A stretch of 64,000 nt of DNA, taken from assembly GCA_028819195.1 (NCBI GenBank), contig JAPPMF010000015.1, forward strand, positions 124,001 through 188,000, read 5' to 3'. The stretch comes from Bin55 sp028819195. Lineage in GTDB: Bacteria > Pseudomonadota > Gammaproteobacteria > Pseudomonadales > Azotimanducaceae. Under the pieces are notes generated by a model. It searched no databases, was not told the DNA's origin, and worked only from the letters and a program-made list of their open reading frames with translations. The position numbers and the translations under genes were made by a program. Position 1 is the stretch's first letter; each line of letters starts with the position of its first letter. Of this stretch, positions 53,855 through 63,022 are shown piece after piece.

Positions 53855-56800
53855 GTGCTGCGAAACCACACATGGAAGGCTGGGTATAGTCCGGAAAACG
53901 GTGACTTAGAAAAGATATTCTACCTCCCGGCGTTGGAGAATGCGAAGTACTACTACCGGTCTACAGGTTACTTTACTGCTACCTCACTCGCTCTCATTTC
54001 TAGAGGAATAGAAGCTCTCGTCGAAAACCAAGGAAAGATGCGGATCCTGGTTGGTTGTACTTTGGAAGAAGCCGAGATAGAAGCGATAGCAAAGGGTGAA
54101 GAATTACAGCCATTAGTTTCGAAACGACTGTCTGAAAACCAGCTAGAAGCCTCGAATCCACCAACCCAAAACGCCTTGGAGTTATTGGCTTGGATGGTGG
54201 CAAATCAATTTTTGAAAGTCAAAGTGGTTGTTCCATTTGACTCATTGAACCAACCGATCGCAGACTATGATGCGATTTTCCATCCTAAGGAAGGCCTTAT
54301 TGAAGATATCGCTGGGGATCGAATAGCATGGAACGGTAGCATGAACGAAACAGCGGCAGGTGTTAAAAGAAACTGGGAGACTATCTCGGTTTTTACTGAA
54401 TGGGAAAGTAAACACCACTTCAATGAGGTAGCAAATTCACTCGATCGAATGTGGAATGGTTCTCGTAAAGGTCAAGGACTTACTTGGAAGTCGATGGACA
54501 TACCTGAGGCGTTAAAGCTAAAGTTACTGAAATTTCTCCCGAAAGACGAACAGCTCCCGAAAAGATTGCAAAGAGACTTACCGAAGCAATCTAATGATAG
54601 GAGCAAATATTGGAAACGAATCGAAGTTGCTCCAACTTTGGCTGAAGGTGGTGAACGCGTCGGTGAGGCAACTGCGAATGTTGAGCCCTGGCAGCATCAA
54701 ACTCAGACGTTTCTACGTTTGTATCGAAATTGGCCTCCGCGTATATTGATTGCCGACGAGGTAGGTCTTGGAAAGACGATCCAAGCTGGCTTGTTAATCA
54801 GGCAAGCAATACTGGCGAAAAAAGCTAAACGGATTCTGCTTTTGGTACCAAAAGCCGTCGAACGACAATGGCAGATTGAGCTACGAGAAAAATTCAATTT
54901 GAATGTACCAATCTTTGAACGAGGAAAATTCACGTGGTATGCACCTCGTTTCCCTGATCGAGAAAAAGAACAGCGAGCAAGCAACGAATTCACCATGGAT
55001 CAGTCGATTTTCCTGATGTCTAGCCAGCTTGCTCGTCGACAAGACTGGGCAGATGCTCTACTACAAGCACCGTCTTGGGATCTTGTCGTTCTTGACGAGG
55101 CACATCACGCTCGTCGTCGAGCCTCAAAACGCGAAGAAGAGGATCGACCGAACGCACTTTTGAAACTAATGCGCGAATTAAAAAGTAAAACCGCCGCGCT
55201 CCTTCTGTTAACAGCCACACCCATGCAGGTGGATCCCCTTGAAGTTTGGGAACTATTAAGTTTATTAGGGCTTCCCGACGAATGGACTAGATTTCGGTTT
55301 AAGCAATATTTCGTCGACGGTAGTGAGAGCGAACCACTAGATAAATTGAAACAGAATGTCGATCTGTTCAGAGCAACTGAAGCAAGTTACCTGAGCATGG
55401 AGAGAGGATTTGCGAAACGAGTGACAAGTCTAACAAATATAGGCTGCAATAAGGTGCTGAATGCTCTGCGGGATCAAGATAGTAAGATCCCGTTGAACCG
55501 ACTAAACCCAGAAGAACGACTTGCAGCTCTGAAATTGATCAGAAGTTGGTCTCCAATTAGACATCGCATCTCTCGGCACACCCGAGTAGTTCTTCGCAGC
55601 TACGTAGAAAAAGGAGTACTACAGCAAAAGGTCGCAAGACGGGATGTTCGTGATGTTTTTATACAGCTGTCCGACGAGGAAAGAAGGGTATATCGTGCAG
55701 TCGAGACATACATCGAAACCTCATTTAAACGGGCGGAAAAAAATGTACGAAATGCCGTAGGATTTGTTATGACCGTCTATAGAAGACGAGTAGCAAGTAG
55801 TTTCTATGCGTTGCAAGAAACCTTGGAAAGACGTTCCAAAGAATTACTGAACAGCAAAGTGACTTATGATCACGTCGAAGACGATGTAAATGACGATGAG
55901 TTAGAAGAGATTCAATCCGACGAAGAAGTCAAGAAGCTCCAGAAACAGTCTCTTGTTGCAGAGGAAATTTCTGATATATCGAAGATTCTTAGTTCAGCCT
56001 CTGCCTTACCCGCGGATAGTAAGCTGAGTACTTTAATCAAAGAGATCGAAAACCTCAAGAACGAAAATCACCACCAAGTTATGGTTTTCACACAGTTCAC
56101 CGACACAATGGATTTTCTTCGAACTCAATTATTTGAACGAGGTCTGACACAACTTTTATGTTATTCGGGGCGAGGAGGTGAAGTACCAAACAAAGATTGC
56201 ACCTGGCAATCTCTTGACCGCGAACAAGCCAAAGAGAGATTTCGGATCGGTAACGTTGAAATTTTCCTTTGCACTGAAGCTGCGGCTGAAGGCCTCAACT
56301 TTCAATTCTGCGGAGCTCTAGTGAATTACGACATGCCTTGGAATCCGATGCGCGTTGAACAACGAATTGGTCGCATCGATCGGGTCGGACAGCAGTTCGA
56401 TATTGTTAAAGTGATTAACCTACATTATGAAAACACTATCGAAACTGACGTATATAGGGTATTAAGAAAACGTATCAATCTCTTTCAAGAAGTCGTCGGT
56501 CCCTTACAACCAATTCTTGCACGATTACCCGGTGAGATCAAGAAAGCAGTTCTAACTGGCGAACGTAAATCTATTGACGATATCCCAGATCAAATAGAGC
56601 AAACGCGTAATAATGCCTTAGATCTTGATACAATTGCATACAGTGAAATGGATGCTGAATCCAATAAAAGTCGACCAGCAATAGATTTCAATTATTTAGA
56701 GCGAGCGCTTGAGGACGAAACTCTACTCCCATCAGGGGTAAACGCCATTCGCAAAGGTGTTAAAGAATTTCACATCAAGGTAGGTACCCATGACACCGTT

Positions 56801-56920
56801 AGGGTCACGACAAATCCATCGTACTATGAAGCCCATTCAGAGAACGTAGAATTGTGGTCGCCTGGGGGTACAACTTTCGAAATGGTTAAAGAACTCGTAA
56901 TCAAAAAAGACGCTAGTTAG
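53855..56920 (+). CDS. SNF2-type helicase with N-terminal PLD-like domain
   Basis: The 1021-residue protein has a phospholipase D-like N-terminal domain (about 1-200; RILVGCTLEEAE, RIAWNGSMNET) in which the usual HxK residues are replaced, and an SNF2/DEAD-like ATPase: ADEVGLGKT (about 301-309), LDEAHHAR (about 412-419), LLTATPM, and motif VI QRIGRIDRVGQ (about 834-844) in EGLNFQFCGALVNYDMPWN context. It starts with GTG three bases after the methylase stop. Such helicases accompany DUF1156 methylases and DUF499 ATPases in predicted restriction cassettes and probably translocate on DNA; nuclease activity of the PLD part is doubtful. Confidence 0.88.
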   Translation: MLRNHTWKAGYSPENGDLEKIFYLPALENAKYYYRSTGYFTATSLALISRGIEALVENQGKMRILVGCTLEEAEIEAIAKGEELQPLVSKRLSENQLEASNPPTQNALELLAWMVANQFLKVKVVVPFDSLNQPIADYDAIFHPKEGLIEDIAGDRIAWNGSMNETAAGVKRNWETISVFTEWESKHHFNEVANSLDRMWNGSRKGQGLTWKSMDIPEALKLKLLKFLPKDEQLPKRLQRDLPKQSNDRSKYWKRIEVAPTLAEGGERVGEATANVEPWQHQTQTFLRLYRNWPPRILIADEVGLGKTIQAGLLIRQAILAKKAKRILLLVPKAVERQWQIELREKFNLNVPIFERGKFTWYAPRFPDREKEQRASNEFTMDQSIFLMSSQLARRQDWADALLQAPSWDLVVLDEAHHARRRASKREEEDRPNALLKLMRELKSKTAALLLLTATPMQVDPLEVWELLSLLGLPDEWTRFRFKQYFVDGSESEPLDKLKQNVDLFRATEASYLSMERGFAKRVTSLTNIGCNKVLNALRDQDSKIPLNRLNPEERLAALKLIRSWSPIRHRISRHTRVVLRSYVEKGVLQQKVARRDVRDVFIQLSDEERRVYRAVETYIETSFKRAEKNVRNAVGFVMTVYRRRVASSFYALQETLERRSKELLNSKVTYDHVEDDVNDDELEEIQSDEEVKKLQKQSLVAEEISDISKILSSASALPADSKLSTLIKEIENLKNENHHQVMVFTQFTDTMDFLRTQLFERGLTQLLCYSGRGGEVPNKDCTWQSLDREQAKERFRIGNVEIFLCTEAAAEGLNFQFCGALVNYDMPWNPMRVEQRIGRIDRVGQQFDIVKVINLHYENTIETDVYRVLRKRINLFQEVVGPLQPILARLPGEIKKAVLTGERKSIDDIPDQIEQTRNNALDLDTIAYSEMDAESNKSRPAIDFNYLERALEDETLLPSGVNAIRKGVKEFHIKVGTHDTVRVTTNPSYYEAHSENVELWSPGGTTFEMVKELVIKKDAS

Positions 56921-56949
56921 ATCTCGAGAATCAAATGAGTAGTGAATAA

Positions 56950-57096
56950 TTGTTGGACTTATATACTTTTCAACACAAATTGAGATATGCCACTAAAGCA
57001 CTACAAAGGTTTCGTGATGTGGAACGCGAGATTGAGCACGGTTTAATGAAGTTGCCTGAGTTTGATGGACGGTTTAAATATTGGGGTGCTGTATAA
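56950..57096 (+). CDS. Possible short ORF or gene remnant after the helicase
   Basis: From TTG at 56950 a 48-codon frame reads LDLYTFQHKLRYATKALQRF and VEREIEHGLMKLPEFDGRF, with natural-looking helical composition, then stops. There is no ATG and no known domain, so it is either a remnant of a larger gene or chance. The following 270 bases up to the convergent DUF4020-like gene hold nothing I can name. Confidence 0.2.
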   Translation: MLDLYTFQHKLRYATKALQRFRDVEREIEHGLMKLPEFDGRFKYWGAV

Positions 57097-57366
57097 CCAA
57101 CATTCACGACACGCTTCGCCGTCAGCGCCTATATTGATATTCTTAAATTTGGGTATTTAGTTTGGTGCGAATTGTTTTCCTTGGTAGGGTAAATGAATCC
57201 TTAGCGACGGGTACCATCGCCGCAATTGCTGCTAGACAAACCAAAACCGATCAAAAATTTCATTTGAATAGAGCAAGATACCGTTCATTGATCAACGGGT
57301 GACCAAAATACTGTACAGCAGTGCGTACTGAGTCCCATCTATCGACTGCATTCGTGAGGTCAATTT

Positions 57367-60177
57367 CTATTTCGAGGATTGATCTACACCGATTTCCTTC
57401 ATCCACGTGTGTAGCTGAGATTTTCCTTCCTCAAGGTATGTCTCGACTATTTCCAATGCCTCCACGCTGAATCCCGCAAGTACGATGTTCTTCAGGAGAT
57501 TCTGTATCGAGTCTGCTGGATAAGAAGGAGAGGAATCTCGAATCATTGATTGCCAAATTAAGCAGGACTGCTGAGGATAAGATTCACTTACTTTTTCCAA
57601 CCACTTGAACATATGATAACTGTTGTGTTCGACGTGTGCGAACGGGGCTACTTCAGTTATCAATTCAAGAGCAGCATCGTCTAGATTGTCTATCAACTCT
57701 GACAAAATACAAAGGTTTGAAGCGGTACTCTGACCTTCTGCATTGTTCAAATCAATCACAGAAAGAACGTTACGCCAAAATGCTTTAATTTTTGGTAATT
57801 GATCCTTGTTGTCCTTCCCGATTCTCCAAAACTCCCAAACGAGCATGTTCAGTTCAGAAGTTTTATTGCGATTTACCAAAACGCTTACAAGGTCTGTCGG
57901 GGTCTCTAATGACTCGATCTCAAGACAGAAGGCGAAGCATACATTTTTTATCACACGGACGTGAGTCAGGTGAGGCAGTGTGTTGTCATCTAAAGTTTTT
58001 AGTAGGTGTCCTTTGTTTCTAAGGTATAGATAAACGTCTTTTTTGAATGAGGTAAAGTAGGCATAACCTTCCATGGCGCACCTCCACCATTTTGGATCTT
58101 TAAGTGAAAAAATGCGACCCATATTTGCATGAACCCAATCTGTAGACATATAAAGGAGATTAGGGAGATAGTTAGCAAATAATGTAGGAACTTCGTAAGA
58201 AATTGGTGAGCTAAGTTCCAACTCTTGATCGTAAATAGGTTGATAACGACTCCAGATTTCCGAATGGTCTTTGTCGTTTAGAGCATCAGCATCACGGCAT
58301 CTTCGTAAGGTTAAGTTAACCAAGGCTTTTATAGACTTCCCTCGAGGGCTGTTTATCGCGTTAAATACTGCATCGTTTTTTTCAAAATTTCCAGCTTCTT
58401 GGCGTTTGAGTATTAACTCAACAATATTTTCTGAAATGTCCAAAAACTCCGATTCAAACGCGTAGTCCACAGTTTTTACACCTGATTCAATCAACGATGC
58501 GATTGACCCGACAACCCAACGTCGATTTGGGATCATGACATCAACCAATTCCGCATTTTTCTCATCCCAAAAAGTCTCGTCTGAGACGATCGTGTGACAG
58601 TAACGAAGCAAAGGTTCCCAAATGTCCCTCCAAGGCAGTGAGGACTTTTCTTCCCATAATTCCCGATAGGCTTCAACGATTTGATAGGTGTACCTGAGTT
58701 CAACGTACTGAAATGCCGAAAGTTCGCGAGAAAAAGATAAAGCAGAGGATTTGATGTATTCTCTGAATGTGTCAAATAGTCCTTCAATTGGTGATTCAAA
58801 GAATTGCGTATTGGACGCTTTGAATTCATTTAAATATTTGATTAATTCTGAAGTCTGCATCGCACTCAGGTGTTCGATAGAGATAGGAGACTTTGGCATG
58901 ACCTGTCCCCATTGCATGTATGCTTCAAACGATGGATGATCAGGTTTAGTTCCCGCTATTTGAACACAATTTCGATAAGCTTCCTCTTCCTTCTCTCCAT
59001 ATTCCCTGATTGCAGCCAACCACTCGGCTTGACGATACGCTCGTGTTTGCTCAAGTATTTCGTTATTTTCTGATTTGAGAGAATTAATAGAATGTATGAT
59101 TGATTCCTTTTGTTTCTCGGTGAAATCTGAGTAGTGGTGATTAAGCAAATTCCACAATTCATGCTTATAGTGATACTTCGTCCAGAGAATTGGTTTGAGT
59201 AACGTATCAAATAGCTTTCCGCAGGTATTAAAGTTCTTATCAATTGCATGAATTGCAATTCTTCTCAATGTCTTAAAATCGCTATTCAACAAGTGTTTGA
59301 CATACTCTATACCCGCAGTAGTTTGACTTTCCACGAATGCGTTTAGCGTGTCACGAAAAAAGTCCAACAACAAGTGAATTGAACTATCGCGATCCTGGTT
59401 CTGTTCATGATTTTCGATAGCGGGACGCCAGATCACAGACGATTTGTCTGATTCAGGAAGCTCTAATGCAGATTTAATGTTGTTTTCCAATATAGGTAAG
59501 ACGGGTGCGCCAAGTGACCTGCCCAATGGTGTTGAAACTCGCTCAATGAACTTATGACACAGGAAAGATTTGCCTCGAATGGACACAGCATTTGAATCGA
59601 TGGGAAATATCGCTTCTGCGTCGCGTTTAACTTCAAAAAGAAGTGAAACTAGTCTAGTCGCTAGCTTCTGAGAGTGCTGATCACCTTGATTCAATAATCG
59701 GGGTAGCCATTGGGTTCCTATCACTTCTCCTACCAGCGATGTATCGTAAGGGTCATCCAACCAATAATCCACGATGTCCAAATCAGATTCCGACACATAT
59801 CCACTCGGAATGTTTGAAATGATTTCCGCAAACTTCCACCAAGTTCGATAATTACTAAATTGCTTGTTCATTGCAAACTTCGAGATGGAAATGACCAACT
59901 CTCGGAATTTCTTTGGGAACTCAGAACTTTCTGCTCCCTTCAATTCCTGCGAAGTCTTTTCAAGATAGTCTAAAACATACCAGTAAGGAACGATCACGTG
60001 CCCTCTGTCGGTGGTTTCTTCGGGACGAGGATTTTTATCAGGATCAAAGTACCCTTTCTCGGCGAGTGCGTCAAACCATTTAAGTCCGGTTACTTGTTGA
60101 AAGAATATCCGTCTTGCTTGTTCCCGTTTATCAATACGATCCAAGACGTCGAGTTCTTTAAATGAGAGATTTGTCAC
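57367..60177 (-). CDS. DUF4020-like large helical protein, partner of a SIR2 protein
   Basis: The 936-residue protein is almost all helical and has no recognisable catalytic motif. The N-terminus (DKREQARRIFFQQV, WFDALAEKGYFDPD) and the overall size resemble the large proteins annotated DUF4020 that accompany SIR2-like genes. It overlaps the SIR2 gene by 20 bases and is translated second. In known defence sirtuins such as DSR1 and DSR2 a SIR2 NADase is fused to a large helical sensor; here the two parts are separate. I infer that this protein senses an invader product and controls the NADase. Confidence 0.62.
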   Translation of the reverse strand: MTNLSFKELDVLDRIDKREQARRIFFQQVTGLKWFDALAEKGYFDPDKNPRPEETTDRGHVIVPYWYVLDYLEKTSQELKGAESSEFPKKFRELVISISKFAMNKQFSNYRTWWKFAEIISNIPSGYVSESDLDIVDYWLDDPYDTSLVGEVIGTQWLPRLLNQGDQHSQKLATRLVSLLFEVKRDAEAIFPIDSNAVSIRGKSFLCHKFIERVSTPLGRSLGAPVLPILENNIKSALELPESDKSSVIWRPAIENHEQNQDRDSSIHLLLDFFRDTLNAFVESQTTAGIEYVKHLLNSDFKTLRRIAIHAIDKNFNTCGKLFDTLLKPILWTKYHYKHELWNLLNHHYSDFTEKQKESIIHSINSLKSENNEILEQTRAYRQAEWLAAIREYGEKEEEAYRNCVQIAGTKPDHPSFEAYMQWGQVMPKSPISIEHLSAMQTSELIKYLNEFKASNTQFFESPIEGLFDTFREYIKSSALSFSRELSAFQYVELRYTYQIVEAYRELWEEKSSLPWRDIWEPLLRYCHTIVSDETFWDEKNAELVDVMIPNRRWVVGSIASLIESGVKTVDYAFESEFLDISENIVELILKRQEAGNFEKNDAVFNAINSPRGKSIKALVNLTLRRCRDADALNDKDHSEIWSRYQPIYDQELELSSPISYEVPTLFANYLPNLLYMSTDWVHANMGRIFSLKDPKWWRCAMEGYAYFTSFKKDVYLYLRNKGHLLKTLDDNTLPHLTHVRVIKNVCFAFCLEIESLETPTDLVSVLVNRNKTSELNMLVWEFWRIGKDNKDQLPKIKAFWRNVLSVIDLNNAEGQSTASNLCILSELIDNLDDAALELITEVAPFAHVEHNSYHMFKWLEKVSESYPQQSCLIWQSMIRDSSPSYPADSIQNLLKNIVLAGFSVEALEIVETYLEEGKSQLHTWMKEIGVDQSSK

Positions 60178-61090
60178 TCTTTAAAACCTCGTTGATTGCT
60201 TCAACATCCTGCGATAACGCTCGAGACTTTACATCGATTCTATTTGCCCAGTGTTCCACAATTCGGTCCAAAACTTCATAGGATTTGTCATCTAATCGAA
60301 AGCCAAGTAATTCCAGTCCAAAGGATTTTTGATAGTACATTTGAAGGTATTTGTACAAACATATCTGTGAACTGTAGAATCCTTGCAATTTAAATAGTCT
60401 TCGTTGACCCGATTCTTCTCGCACCGCCCCTTGCCGGAGAATGTGTTCGAGTATCTCAGATTCTTTCAATCCATAGCCAATAAATACAACGGTCTTCTCC
60501 TTGAAAAGGTGTACAAGGAGTGCCTGTACATATTTGTTATCATAGAGTTTGAGATAATCACTCATGGTTAAGACCATTTTTGAAGGTTGGTCGCATACCC
60601 CATGAAGGTGAATCACATTACCGATATCATCAAGAACATTGGGATATATGCGAGTACAGGAAGTGATTCGAGTGCCGCGTCTTTGTGTTGTCGAATCGCT
60701 GATCGATTTTGTTGGTGGAGGTTCTAGGTTAACGTCATAATTTGTGGTTACAAAGGTACAACCAATTTTGTTCAACTGATTGTAAATGTCGCTATTGGCA
60801 TCCTTTGGACTCGTAAAGTAGTTTTCGTAGTCTAAATCAGATTTCAAAATTTGCGCAATCGACAACTTTTTTCTCGGGTCAAGCGATTTCAATGCTTGGA
60901 CGTCGTTGTAATCGATAACTTCTAAAGACGCAAGTTTTTCAAGAACCTTGTTTGCGAGTTGATCCCACGAAGGCAAATTCAGTCTTTGTGATACACCCGA
61001 ACCAACAAAAATAATCAACTTTCCACGACTCGCTGCCTGAATCACCTCGGGTGGAACGGGTACGATTGGCTCTAAGCTCAGTTCGCTCAC
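60158..61090 (-). CDS. SIR2-like NAD-binding protein (putative defence NADase)
   Basis: The 310-residue protein shows SIR2 signatures: IIFVGSGVSQ (26-35), TTNYDVNLE (115-123) with the Asn and Asp of the pocket, catalytic-type HLHG (161-164) and VVFIGYGLKESE. The zinc-finger module of protein deacetylases is absent, as in SIR2-like NADases of defence systems. A role in depleting NAD during phage infection is established for several relatives and inferred here. It is the first gene of a two-gene operon with the large helical protein. Confidence 0.85.
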   Translation of the reverse strand: MSELSLEPIVPVPPEVIQAASRGKLIIFVGSGVSQRLNLPSWDQLANKVLEKLASLEVIDYNDVQALKSLDPRKKLSIAQILKSDLDYENYFTSPKDANSDIYNQLNKIGCTFVTTNYDVNLEPPPTKSISDSTTQRRGTRITSCTRIYPNVLDDIGNVIHLHGVCDQPSKMVLTMSDYLKLYDNKYVQALLVHLFKEKTVVFIGYGLKESEILEHILRQGAVREESGQRRLFKLQGFYSSQICLYKYLQMYYQKSFGLELLGFRLDDKSYEVLDRIVEHWANRIDVKSRALSQDVEAINEVLKSDKSLI

Positions 61091-61176
61091 TTCAGTGTCG
61101 TGTAGAATTCAGACGGCAGTGATAAAGCTTAGTTTGTTAAGAGCGAAACAGTTCCAGCAACATCGTATTGAGTCGA

Positions 61177-61689
61177 CTAAGGCCAATGACTGTCAGCATC
61201 CGTAGAGAATTTGAGTGCTGAACTTTTATATACTTTGCCGGAACCCGTAGTACACCGTGCATGTACCGTCACGGTCTTAGAAACCAATCCAGTGTGATTC
61301 GAAGGAAGGTATAGAAATCTGAGATGTTTCGAGAGTTGTTCGGCGGGAATGTACCAATTCTCCATTGATCCAGACTCTATCTTATGTGGGAGCTGTGGAT
61401 GAGTCCGTAAAACTGGGGCGGTTGACGGAACGGGGAATCCATAAGATTTACAAAACATTACTCTGACATCTTTGATCTGAATATCGAATTTGTTCTTGTT
61501 CTGTATGTTGATTTTAAGAGCCGATTCCGTGAAGCCGTATTCTCGTGAAATCGGTCCACGTTCTGTTTCAATTAGAACTGTAACTTTCCTGAAGCGAATG
61601 GAGACTTCGTGCAGCAATCTTTTGAGCAACTTTAAGATCCCGAGAGTTTCGAAGTGTTCACCACTAAGGTCCTTTAACATGTCAAGCAT
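61177..61689 (-). CDS. Beta-rich protein of unknown function
   Basis: The 170-residue protein has a helical N-terminus (ILKLLKRLLHEVSIRF) and then an Ig-like run of strands (ALKINIQNKNKFDIQIKDVR, KTVTVHARCTTGSGKVYKS). No signal peptide or catalytic motif is visible. It lies 86 bases upstream of the SIR2 gene on the same strand and could be an accessory protein of that unit. I do not recognise a family. Confidence 0.55.
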   Translation of the reverse strand: MLDMLKDLSGEHFETLGILKLLKRLLHEVSIRFRKVTVLIETERGPISREYGFTESALKINIQNKNKFDIQIKDVRVMFCKSYGFPVPSTAPVLRTHPQLPHKIESGSMENWYIPAEQLSKHLRFLYLPSNHTGLVSKTVTVHARCTTGSGKVYKSSALKFSTDADSHWP

Positions 61690-62141
61690 AATTTTTCCTC
61701 ACGCGATTATTCCTGTCATTAGTTGTGTCTTGAGAATGAATTGATGTCTTTTTGTCTTTAACGTGGGACACGATTCGGTTAGGTTTTGGCTTATTCTGAT
61801 CCATTCCTACCGCTTTCGGTAATATAGCACTTCATCTCGGCCAAATTTGGCATTCAACCATTGGGTGTAGTGCCAACTTGTTCAAAATGGATTTCTTCAG
61901 TTGAAATATCTTCACGTATGAAGACAGTACCGTCATTTCTCTTCAACTCAGGTGCGACAAACACTATCACAAATAAGCTCCTCGGCCATTAACTTAAGTT
62001 GAAGGGTTATACACATTGTTGTTTTGTGACGGTTAAGTTCTAAACGAGGTTTGAATTTGACTGAACTCTCATATCCTAACTCCTGAAGGTTCTCCTGTGG
62101 TACCTACTGATTGACTTGTGAACCTTATCATGTGAATTTCC
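61690..62141. other. Intergenic region, no convincing gene
   Basis: About 450 bases. Short coding-like stretches exist on the minus strand around 61850-61970 but cannot be joined into a supported gene. It should contain the promoter for the leftward genes at 61689 and beyond. Confidence 0.4.
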
Positions 62142-62531
62142 TCACGGACTTAATACCCATGGGGGTAAATTGACGTGAATTGGTGGTACATCAGGTGCTC
62201 TTTCGCCAATCCAAGGTTGTAGTGAATCAAAAAGAAAACGTTCAATCCCATCTAAGTTTTCTCGATGGAGTACATCAGCCCATGTGACGTACATATCGCC
62301 TAAAAAGGCATATTCGTTAATCATCTCATCTTCTCTGTGCTCTTTAAATCTGTCTTGAAAAGATCGGTTTTCGGACCAAACTTGTCCAACACGTATAACC
62401 CTCGGAGATTCGCCTTGTTCTTCTTCAAGCCAAATCACGTACACGCCTTGTCTCGCCGATATTGAGTTTAAATTCAGCTCAAAAAACGAGCACGGAACCC
62501 CTCCCCTACATTTTTTCCATTCAAGATGCAT
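62142..62531 (-). CDS. GIY-YIG-like domain protein
   Basis: The 129-residue protein follows the GIY-YIG plan: GVYVIW (29-34) in place of GIY, VIRVGQ (45-50) in place of YIG, then Arg61 and His65 (RFKEHRED), Glu97 (LDGIERFLFDSLQP) and a proline-rich end. The first tyrosine (Tyr31) is kept, the second is replaced by Val/Arg, so catalysis is uncertain. GIY-YIG proteins nick or cut DNA. It is a lone gene within the second defence block. Confidence 0.65.
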   Translation of the reverse strand: MHLEWKKCRGGVPCSFFELNLNSISARQGVYVIWLEEEQGESPRVIRVGQVWSENRSFQDRFKEHREDEMINEYAFLGDMYVTWADVLHRENLDGIERFLFDSLQPWIGERAPDVPPIHVNLPPWVLSP

Positions 62532-63022
62532 ATATCTTCCTCCTTGCGAAAAATCTACACCTGTTACATATTAGGTTATTGTTACAAATCAAGTTCAATA
62601 CTCCTTTATCGAACGTTTAAGCACATTTTTTGTGTAAACTAATCGGTATTCCTCGTCATGACCGATGCAAATGTCTTCCATGTAACATAGAGTATGTTAG
62701 TATTTGAAATCATCGAATATTATATTGTTCCCATTTGAGAATATGTGATGAGAACGCAGGATGTAGGGGCTAGAATAGACCTATCGTGTAGAAAAGTATG
62801 AAAGTCCCTAAAGTATCATCTAGAGAATGCTGTGTCTCAAATCACATATACGAGACACCACGATGTAATCGCATTCGAATGCTCAATGTTGTTAAGAGAA
62901 TAGGAAAAAATACTGGTACACAACCAATCGAACTGAATGCCGAAAGGACATTGTAGAATTTTGATCAAAATGTGACTCTTTAAGGGTTCCGGAACACGAT
63001 TGCACTACCCCACCATTTACAG
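62532..63022. other. Intergenic region with divergent promoters
   Basis: About 490 AT-rich bases between the leftward GIY-YIG-like gene and the rightward STAS-HATPase gene. I see no gene, repeat, tRNA or terminator in it. Confidence 0.4.

Noticed and set aside
61850..61975. Possible short minus-strand gene upstream of the GIY-YIG-like gene's end
   Set aside because: The coding-like pieces do not stay in one frame from a start to a stop.
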